64,000 bases of DNA from Legionella lansingensis (GTDB lineage: Bacteria; Pseudomonadota; Gammaproteobacteria; Legionellales; Legionellaceae): positions 2,105,001 to 2,169,000 of the forward strand of contig NZ_LT906451.1 of the NCBI RefSeq assembly GCF_900187355.1, given 5' to 3'. Shown here piece after piece: positions 27,688 to 34,487 of the stretch. The translations under genes and the position numbers were made by a program. Each line of letters begins with the position of its first letter. Positions within the stretch are counted from its first letter, which is position 1. Below the pieces are notes generated by a model. The model was not told the DNA's origin. It saw nothing but the letters and a program-made list of their open reading frames with translations, and did not search any database.

Positions 27688-28470
27688 ATGAAATTAAAGA
27701 ACAAAGTAGCTATCGTTACGGGTGCTGCCAGTGGAATTGGTAAAGAAATTGCTCTTGTCTATGCCCATGAAGGAGCAAGCGTCGCTATTGCCGATCTTAA
27801 TCTTAGTCAAGCCCAGCAAGTTGCTGATGAAATCCAATCTAAAGGTGGCAAGGCCATGGCTGTTGCTATGGATGTCACTAACGAAGGTCAAGTGAATACA
27901 GGTGTTGATTCCGTAGCCAACAAATATGGAACAATTGATATTTTAGTTAGCAACGCTGGTATTCAGATCATTGAGTCTGTAGATAAACTCGCCTTCTCCG
28001 ATTGGAAAAAAATGCTTGCTATTCATTTAGATGGAGCTTTCCTCACCACTAAAGCTTGTCTGAAGTACATGTACGGTGCAGGAAATGGCGGTAGCATTAT
28101 TTATATGGGTTCCATACATTCTAAAGAGGCTTCCGTGTTAAAAGCTCCTTATGTGACTGCCAAGCATGGCTTACTTGGCCTATGTAGGGTGGTGGCTAAG
28201 GAAGGAGCTCAATATAAAGTCCGTGCTAATGTCATTTGTCCTGGCTTTGTGCGCACACCACTCGTAGACAAGCAAATTCCTGAACAGGCTAAAGCATTAA
28301 ATATAAGTGAAGAGGATGTTATTAAAAAAGTAATGCTTAAAGAAACCGTTGATGGTGAATTTACAACGGTTGATGATGTTGCTCAAGCGGCATTGTTTTT
28401 TGCTTCATTCCCTTCAAATGCATTAACAGGACAGTCTATGATTCTTACTCATGGCTGGTTTATGGAATAA
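27688..28470 (+). CDS. bdhA: D-3-hydroxybutyrate dehydrogenase
   Basis: 260 residues, SDR family, with AAAGGA before the ATG. The NAD site is [15 protein letters not shown] is in [10 protein letters not shown]; the catalytic Tyr and Lys are in APYVTAKHG, with the Ser in [14 protein letters not shown] is at the C-terminus. It interconverts 3-hydroxybutyrate and acetoacetate, linking to PHB storage or ketone bodies. It heads an operon with acetoacetate decarboxylase and thiolase. Subfamily assignment rests on context plus the [13 protein letters not shown] segment typical of BdhA. Confidence 0.9.
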   Translation: MKLKNKVAIVTGAASGIGKEIALVYAHEGASVAIADLNLSQAQQVADEIQSKGGKAMAVAMDVTNEGQVNTGVDSVANKYGTIDILVSNAGIQIIESVDKLAFSDWKKMLAIHLDGAFLTTKACLKYMYGAGNGGSIIYMGSIHSKEASVLKAPYVTAKHGLLGLCRVVAKEGAQYKVRANVICPGFVRTPLVDKQIPEQAKALNISEEDVIKKVMLKETVDGEFTTVDDVAQAALFFASFPSNALTGQSMILTHGWFME

Positions 28471-28520
28471 GAAGAAACCGTTCGCTATTAAAAAGATTTA
28501 GCCAATTACAGGAGTTGAGA

Positions 28521-29258
28521 ATGAACGAATCACAGATCAAAAAAAATGCTTTTAACATGCCTTTTTGTAGTCCTTCCTATCCTCCTGGGCCCTATCGTTT
28601 TATCAACCGCGAATATCTCATTGTTACTTATGAAACGGACATTGATTTGTTGCGGGAAGTCGTTCCTGCTCCTCTAGAAGTAACGGAGCCGGTAGTTAAA
28701 TTTGAAGTCATTCGCATGCCAGACTCAACAGGATTCGGAGATTACACAGAGTCAGGTCAAGTTATCCCTGTTCGGTTCAAGGGTAAAGAAGGCGGCTATA
28801 CCCATGCTATGTATCTGGATGATCATCCACCCATCGCAGGGGGGCGCGAAATTTGGGGATTCCCTAAAAAACTCGCCCAACCCCGTTTGACGGTTGAGAA
28901 AGAAACCCTTCTTGGTACCTTGGACTATGGCTGCAATCGTGTTGCCACTGCGACCATGGGGTATAAATATCAAGCACTTGATAATAAAAAAGTAGCAGAA
29001 GCCTTAGGTGGACCGACCTATTTGCTAAAGATTATTCCTCATGTCGATGGCAGCACTCGCATTTGTGAGTTGGTGGAATACCATCTTACAGATATTACAA
29101 TAAAGGGAGCATGGACTGGACCAGCAGAGTTAGAACTCTATCATCATGTCATGGCACCTGTTGCCAAATTACCTGTAAAACGCGTGATCAGTGGACTTCA
29201 TTTTGTTTCTGACTTAACACTTCCCTATGGAAAGGTAGTACACGATTACTTGAAGTAA
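28521..29258 (+). CDS. adc: Acetoacetate decarboxylase
   Basis: 245 residues from ATG 28521 after CAGGAG. The active-site segment is [15 protein letters not shown], where the first Lys forms the Schiff base with acetoacetate and the second lowers its pKa. The N-terminus [16 protein letters not shown] is also typical. It converts acetoacetate to acetone and CO2. It sits 50 bp after bdhA and 14 bp before the thiolase. Complete. Confidence 0.95.
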   Translation: MNESQIKKNAFNMPFCSPSYPPGPYRFINREYLIVTYETDIDLLREVVPAPLEVTEPVVKFEVIRMPDSTGFGDYTESGQVIPVRFKGKEGGYTHAMYLDDHPPIAGGREIWGFPKKLAQPRLTVEKETLLGTLDYGCNRVATATMGYKYQALDNKKVAEALGGPTYLLKIIPHVDGSTRICELVEYHLTDITIKGAWTGPAELELYHHVMAPVAKLPVKRVISGLHFVSDLTLPYGKVVHDYLK

Positions 29259-29272
29259 TAAGGATATCCTTG

Positions 29273-30547
29273 ATGAAAACAAGACCAGTCTACATTGCGG
29301 GTGGAATTCGTACCCCCTTCGTTAAATCAATGACGACTTACAAGGATGTTTCTACTCAAGATTTAATGATCGCCTCGCTACAAGCCTTAGTAAGGAAAAT
29401 GAAACTTGAGGGTAAGCAGGTAGGTGATGTTGGATTAGGTGCAGTTATTAACAGCTCCTTTAATTGGAATTTAGCTCGAGAAAGCGTGCTTGGGACAGAA
29501 CTGAATCCCTATACACCTGCCTTTACTTTACAGCGAGCTTGTGGGACTAGCCTCGAGACAATCCTGCAGATTGCTCTTAAAATTGCCAATTATCAAATTG
29601 ACGATGGCATTGCCGGCGGAGTAGACACAAATAGTGACATCCCTGTCATGTTCCCTAACCGCTTTGCTCGCAAACTCCTTCACTTAAAACAGGCAAGAGG
29701 CGTCCTCGAGAAATTAAAAGCGATGGCATCCTTTAGACCTGCGGATTTCAAACCGGAATTTCCAGCTGTAGTGGAACCACGTACTGGCCTATCGATGGGT
29801 GAACATACCGAAAAAATGGTTAAGGAATGGAATATTTCGCGAGAAGAGCAAGATGAATTAGCATTGAGAAGCCATCAAATGGCGTTGTTGGCCTACTTGG
29901 AAGGATTCTATGACGACTTACTGATTGAATATAGAGGTCTGAAGCAAGATGGTATTTTACGATCCGATACAACGATAGACAAATTAGCTAAATTAAAGCC
30001 CGTTTTTGATACCAGTGGCAAGGGCACGTTAACAGCAGGTAATAGCACGCCTCTTACTGACGGTTCTGCAACGGTCTATCTTGTCAGTGAAACCATCGCC
30101 AATCACTATCAGCATCCCATTTTAGCACGCTTTGTCGATGCGCAAGTAGCCGCAGTGGATTTTGTAAAAGGTGCAGGCTTACTTATGGCTCCGACAATCG
30201 CCGTGAGTGAGTTACTAAAACGTCAGCAGTTAAAGCTTCAGGATTTTGACTTCTATGAAATTCATGAAGCGTTTGCGGGCCAAGTGCTTTGTACATTAAA
30301 AGCATGGGAATCAGAACAATACTGCAAGCGCGCTCTCAATCGTGAGGAGGCTTTAGGCAGCATTGATCGAGAGAAGATGAATATTAAAGGAGGTAGTCTT
30401 GCCCTTGGCCATCCCTTCGCCGCAACAGGTGCTCGCATCGTGAGTGGGCTTGCTAAAATTTTGCACCACCATGGCAAAGGAAGAGGACTAATTTCCATTT
30501 GTACAGCAGGAGGAATGGGTGTTGCCGCCATTCTGGAAGCAGTATAA
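29273..30547 (+). CDS. Acetyl-CoA acetyltransferase (thiolase)
   Basis: 424 residues from ATG 29273 (MKTRPVYIAGGIRTPFVKS). The acylated Cys is in LQRACGTSLET; GGSLALGHPFAATGARI carries the catalytic His; and the second Cys is in CTAGGMGVAAILE. EIHEAFAGQVL replaces the usual NEAFA. The roughly 425-residue size is closer to the FadI-type than to PhaA. It cleaves or forms acetoacetyl-CoA, completing a bdhA-adc-thiolase unit. Whether it is biosynthetic or degradative is not decided by sequence. It converges with the channel gene, 4 bp away. Confidence 0.92.
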   Translation: MKTRPVYIAGGIRTPFVKSMTTYKDVSTQDLMIASLQALVRKMKLEGKQVGDVGLGAVINSSFNWNLARESVLGTELNPYTPAFTLQRACGTSLETILQIALKIANYQIDDGIAGGVDTNSDIPVMFPNRFARKLLHLKQARGVLEKLKAMASFRPADFKPEFPAVVEPRTGLSMGEHTEKMVKEWNISREEQDELALRSHQMALLAYLEGFYDDLLIEYRGLKQDGILRSDTTIDKLAKLKPVFDTSGKGTLTAGNSTPLTDGSATVYLVSETIANHYQHPILARFVDAQVAAVDFVKGAGLLMAPTIAVSELLKRQQLKLQDFDFYEIHEAFAGQVLCTLKAWESEQYCKRALNREEALGSIDREKMNIKGGSLALGHPFAATGARIVSGLAKILHHHGKGRGLISICTAGGMGVAAILEAV

Positions 30548-30551
30548 AACC

Positions 30552-31214
30552 CTATTGCTTATTTTTTAAATGCAAGGTATCAGCCACATAGCGACCAACT
30601 AATTGTGCCATAATGATAGCTAGATAAGCCTGTCCTGTAAGCGATTCAAACCAGGAAAGGGTTTGCGCAATCGGTGATTTCGGATAAATATCGCCAAAAC
30701 CAACAGTAGTTAAAGTGATAAATGAATAATAAATCACTGAGCTGTCATTCGTTAACATACCTGAAAACGCCTGCGGATCAAGACGATCTATCAATAAATA
30801 AAGATGAGCATAGGCTAAACCAATAAATAGATAGGCTGTTAACGAACCAAATAAAGTGGTCACATCAATGGTTTTATCCGCCAACGTATAGCGCAGAGAA
30901 ACGATTGCCATCAACAGAAAGTACAGCATGGCAAAGAAAGTCTTGATAAGCTCCACCATAGGATGCGCGAGTAAAAAAGATAACAGCACACAAAGAACCT
31001 CTGTCATCATAAGGAAAGCGATGAGGAGAAGAAGTGCTTTGGAGCCTTTGCCAATAATGAAGAGACTAAAACCAATGAGAACAAAAAATATAAGATTGCC
31101 GAATTCAAAAAAGCCAAATTGAGCATCCACTGCTTTTGTTAGGCAAAATAAGATAAGAACGGCAAAAAGAAATAAAAAACGCAATTTCTCAATTAGGTTA
31201 TATAAAACACCCAT
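30552..31214 (-). CDS. Potassium channel family protein (two-pore-helix type)
   Basis: 220 residues. Several N-terminal hydrophobic helices (LFLFAVLILFCL; NLIFFVLIGFSLFII; ALLLLIAFLMM; FAMLYFLLMAIV) precede a pore domain, YYSFITLTTVGFGDIYPKS, with the K+ selectivity filter TVGFGD, then a final TM helix (QAYLAIIMAQLVGRYV). There is no regulatory RCK domain after the pore, unlike many bacterial channels. Inner-membrane K+ conduction inferred from the filter. Confidence 0.9.
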   Translation of the reverse strand: MGVLYNLIEKLRFLFLFAVLILFCLTKAVDAQFGFFEFGNLIFFVLIGFSLFIIGKGSKALLLLIAFLMMTEVLCVLLSFLLAHPMVELIKTFFAMLYFLLMAIVSLRYTLADKTIDVTTLFGSLTAYLFIGLAYAHLYLLIDRLDPQAFSGMLTNDSSVIYYSFITLTTVGFGDIYPKSPIAQTLSWFESLTGQAYLAIIMAQLVGRYVADTLHLKNKQ

Positions 31215-31279
31215 CAGTATCCTAAATAATCATGAGGTAATTAGGGAACAGCCCTAGCTTGATATTATCTTTTCTTGTC

Positions 31280-33259
31280 TCAAGAAGAAAGACAGGTGCT
31301 GCTGGTTGTTATGGAATCAACTTCTCTCTTATCCTCTCGGCCAAAGAAACAAGAACAGCAAGAAGATGACGGAATCGTTGCCTTTGCCTCGTCAAGTAGA
31401 TGATTCAATTCGACCTGAGTTGACGTACCGCCTAACAACCCTCGAATGATGCGGACTATCCACAAACTACTGCGCAGTTGGCGGATAAATTGCAACTCTG
31501 GTCTTGGTTTTTTCCCCTTCCCGCCATTTAAAGCCATTTTTAATTGATCTAAAGTAACTCCCAAAGACTCATTCGCGTCTTTATTACGCAGAAAGTATTG
31601 CATGCAAACAACAGAAATCTCTTTTTTCATTTTAAGACTAAAGCGGTGATCTTCGCCTAAACCATGAAAAACCATGATTAGCTCTTCTGCAGTTTTGGCA
31701 TCTCGTGCTCTATCGATGTACTCTGTGCGAAACCGATAAGAAATGAGCTTTAGATCCGGATACTTTTTTCTGAATTCTCTATAAAAGCATGTTCTATTTA
31801 CCCCTTCATTCAACAGATGATTGATGATGAAAAAAGGATCTGTTCGAACATCCGGAGAATGGATTATTCCGGTGCTTCCTATTGATGACTCCAACGAGTG
31901 CACTCCTCGATCTTGAGATTCCTCCCTCTTTTCGCTTCTTAATTGCATTTGAGCTAATTTCACAGCGACATCAAGAGGAGTTTCTCCATTTTTATTCACT
32001 TTATTTGCATACTCTTTAAAATGACTCCAAGTTTCATGATAGCGATAGTCACCTAGACGAATAGCAACATGCAGCGGGGTATCATCGCCCACAAAACCAC
32101 CTACAGGCTGGCACAAAGCATCAAACCCTTTGATTTGCTCAACAATGCCTGGCTGCAGCTGGACTTGACTTTCTTGACTCAAGCCATGAAAAATTTCCTT
32201 AATTAAAGCCTCCTTTGCCGTGTCATCAAGATCTCGGACATAATCACGAAAATCAGAGATTGAAAAGAGCACTGCTTTCAATCGAGAAACCCTGGCAACA
32301 GTAGCCTGAGTAATTAAAGCTATCTTGGCTCTCTCATCAGGATCCTGACTATCAAGAGAACGTGCCAGGTATTCTTCAACTACTCGAGACTCAATCAAAA
32401 TATGTTTATACCAAGCTCGCCATTTGGCTTTTTGAAATGCCTCATCATTGGCTAATTCAGCGAATGCTGCAATTTCAGCCGCATCGGTATAAACTTTGGG
32501 GTCACAGGGATTAACAAGATAGCGCCTGCTAGTGGGCCAATAATGATTTTTAGAATCCTGCAACTTAGGAAAGTTAATCAGATCACGCGCAGTAATTTTG
32601 AAAGCATGTTCACCATGACGCCAATTCACAACCCGAGATTCATAATGAGACATGACACTGTCAGACAGGACCAAGCCATTATCAATCTTAAAGAAAACAA
32701 CTGTTTTCACCCCTTTTCTGTCAACAATATAAAAACCAATATTTCCTTTATGCAAATCGTCTTCTTCCATGGTATAACCGCTACATAAATCACTGGCGAG
32801 GGAATCCATATCAAAAACCAATTTCTCGCCTTTTCTTGCCGTTTGATAGAAATCGGCAAAAAAGCCTGGGGGGAACTCATTGAAAAAATAAATTTGGTCA
32901 TCCGGCTTGGCTTGTACTTCCGCGGATATGTTGCCTGTTTCAGCATCATAGTTAAGGTAATAAAACTTGCTCTCTTCAGCTTCCTTACTGTCAGCAGAAT
33001 AACACATATGTTCAGACGCTAAGCCAAGTATCTCTCCATTACCTTTGACTAATTTATACTTAGGAGTGAGATAGGGCATTAAAAAAGCACTGAGCAAATT
33101 GCTGAATGCCACTTCGTAGAGGGATAAATCAGGATTATTGCGTTTATTTGACTTATAAAATAGATGAATGCCTTTATGGAGGGCATTAAAAACAAAATGT
33201 CCTGAGTGGCCTGCCTTTAAACCCAAGGTTATTTCATGATCGTTATAGAAATCAGGCAT
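31280..33259 (-). CDS. Ankyrin-containing protein with kinase-like loop and Cys-rich tail; Dot/Icm effector candidate
   Basis: 659 residues, no signal peptide. The N-terminal half (about 1-290) contains EDDLHKGNIGFYIV followed about 15 residues later by VVFFKIDNGL, spaced like the catalytic loop (HxxxN) and metal-binding Asp of lipid or atypical kinases. Around 390-440 are ankyrin-type segments (DDTPLHVAIRLGDYRYHE; NGETPLDVAVKLAQ). The tail has SSSCCSCFFGREDKR and ends TCLSS, giving a Cys at position -4. The pattern recalls LegA5/AnkK-like Legionella proteins, but the match is from memory only. No clear ribosome-binding site. Effector role is inference. Confidence 0.8.
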   Translation of the reverse strand: MPDFYNDHEITLGLKAGHSGHFVFNALHKGIHLFYKSNKRNNPDLSLYEVAFSNLLSAFLMPYLTPKYKLVKGNGEILGLASEHMCYSADSKEAEESKFYYLNYDAETGNISAEVQAKPDDQIYFFNEFPPGFFADFYQTARKGEKLVFDMDSLASDLCSGYTMEEDDLHKGNIGFYIVDRKGVKTVVFFKIDNGLVLSDSVMSHYESRVVNWRHGEHAFKITARDLINFPKLQDSKNHYWPTSRRYLVNPCDPKVYTDAAEIAAFAELANDEAFQKAKWRAWYKHILIESRVVEEYLARSLDSQDPDERAKIALITQATVARVSRLKAVLFSISDFRDYVRDLDDTAKEALIKEIFHGLSQESQVQLQPGIVEQIKGFDALCQPVGGFVGDDTPLHVAIRLGDYRYHETWSHFKEYANKVNKNGETPLDVAVKLAQMQLRSEKREESQDRGVHSLESSIGSTGIIHSPDVRTDPFFIINHLLNEGVNRTCFYREFRKKYPDLKLISYRFRTEYIDRARDAKTAEELIMVFHGLGEDHRFSLKMKKEISVVCMQYFLRNKDANESLGVTLDQLKMALNGGKGKKPRPELQFIRQLRSSLWIVRIIRGLLGGTSTQVELNHLLDEAKATIPSSSCCSCFFGREDKREVDSITTSSTCLSS

Positions 33260-33376
33260 GGGAAATAAAACAAGACTTAATGTGCAATATTTTACTGAGC
33301 TTAGTCTAAAATTAAAACAGAAACCACCGAATTAAGCAAAAGTAACTGCACCAAGTTGTTATCGGGAGTAAACATC

Positions 33377-33946
33377 ATGAGTCACGACGATCAAGCCCTC
33401 ACTATTTCCAATCCTCGCCTTCTTGCGGCAGTCTATTTTGCTTTACTTGCTGTCATTGCAACGTGTGTAATTGACAGAATTCTTTATTTTATTGGCGTGC
33501 AGCAATTTTTGCCGCTATTTAAAGCTATATTATTGGCTGTTGTCGTAGCGAGTTGTTTTGGCGCGCTATTTGGTGAAAAAATTATATACAGCAAAAGACC
33601 TTACCGCAGAAAAGCTTTTTTATGGGGTTTTATCATGGTTATCGCAGCTTTGCCTGTTTATGATTTAGGTTTTCTATTACTCTCCGATGACCGTCTGGGG
33701 AATTCATTCCAAGGTGGAAATCCACAGCAAATGGTGCTTATTTATTTATTTGTTCTTATCTATAGCTTTATTATAGCGGGGCTTTGGCTAGGGATAGCAG
33801 CGGGATTTGCAGCAATGTATTTACGTGGACATCTCGTTTACGACATACTACACTCAAAAAACCAACGGCGAAGAAAGCCCGTGGAAAAAAGCTTACCGAA
33901 AACCAAATCCGGAAAGCCACACCACAGGATACGGACAATTCATTAA
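33377..33946 (+). CDS. Four-helix membrane protein, tandem paralogue 1
   Basis: 189 residues from ATG 33377 (MSHDDQALTISNPRLLAAVY) after GGGAG. About four TM helices occur (LAAVYFALLAVIATCVI; LFKAILLAVVVASCFGALFG; AFLWGFIMVIAALPVYDLGF; LIYLFVLIYSFIIAGLWLGI), followed by a very basic tail (SKNQRRRKPVEKSL). It shares NPRLLAAVYFALLA / NPRFAGAVFFAIFA and SCFGALFG / LLLGALFG with the next gene, so the two are a duplicated pair. Function unknown. Confidence 0.78.
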   Translation: MSHDDQALTISNPRLLAAVYFALLAVIATCVIDRILYFIGVQQFLPLFKAILLAVVVASCFGALFGEKIIYSKRPYRRKAFLWGFIMVIAALPVYDLGFLLLSDDRLGNSFQGGNPQQMVLIYLFVLIYSFIIAGLWLGIAAGFAAMYLRGHLVYDILHSKNQRRRKPVEKSLPKTKSGKPHHRIRTIH

Positions 33947-33959
33947 GAAAAGACAAGGT

Positions 33960-34487
33960 ATGACAGCTAATACAAAACCCCAAACATCAATGAATCCCAG
34001 ATTTGCAGGAGCAGTTTTTTTTGCTATTTTTGCTTTATTGTTTCTTTTATTTACCAAATACACTTTACTATCCCTCAGAGATAGTGCCCTTGTACCTCTT
34101 TTACCCGCGTTACTTTTTTCTCTGGTGACAGGATTATTATTAGGCGCTCTCTTTGGTAATGCACTTGCTAAAAAAGGAAGCTTAATTCGACCCTTTATAC
34201 TTGGTGTTGTTCTTGCCTGTATCGTATTGATTCTTTTAGGTTTTATTGTGTTTGCTCATTACTCTCTGACCGACGCTAGTTTGATACAACGTTTTCAACA
34301 TTGGCAGGATTATTTTATCTTTTATGGAGCTATATTCGTCGCGCTGCTACTTACGGTTGGCATATGGCTTATACCCTTTACAGGACTTGTCGCTATTTAT
34401 TTCAATAAACGCTTTTGGCCAGGACTAGCCAGTGCCGATCAAAAACGACAGTCTAAGAAAACCGATATAGATCTGCCCGATGAATAA
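33960..34487 (+). CDS. Four-helix membrane protein, tandem paralogue 2
   Basis: 175 residues from ATG 33960 (MTANTKPQTSMNPRFAGAVF), just 13 bp after the stop of paralogue 1. Upstream in-frame codons overlap that gene and are unlikely to be used. Helices are near FFAIFALLFLLFTKY, LLPALLFSLVTGLLLGALFG, FILGVVLACIVLILLGF and IFYGAIFVALLLTVGIW. The tail is charged (DQKRQSKKTDIDLPDE). Its stop overlaps the ATG of the nuclease gene by 8 nt. Function unknown. Confidence 0.78.
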   Translation: MTANTKPQTSMNPRFAGAVFFAIFALLFLLFTKYTLLSLRDSALVPLLPALLFSLVTGLLLGALFGNALAKKGSLIRPFILGVVLACIVLILLGFIVFAHYSLTDASLIQRFQHWQDYFIFYGAIFVALLLTVGIWLIPFTGLVAIYFNKRFWPGLASADQKRQSKKTDIDLPDE

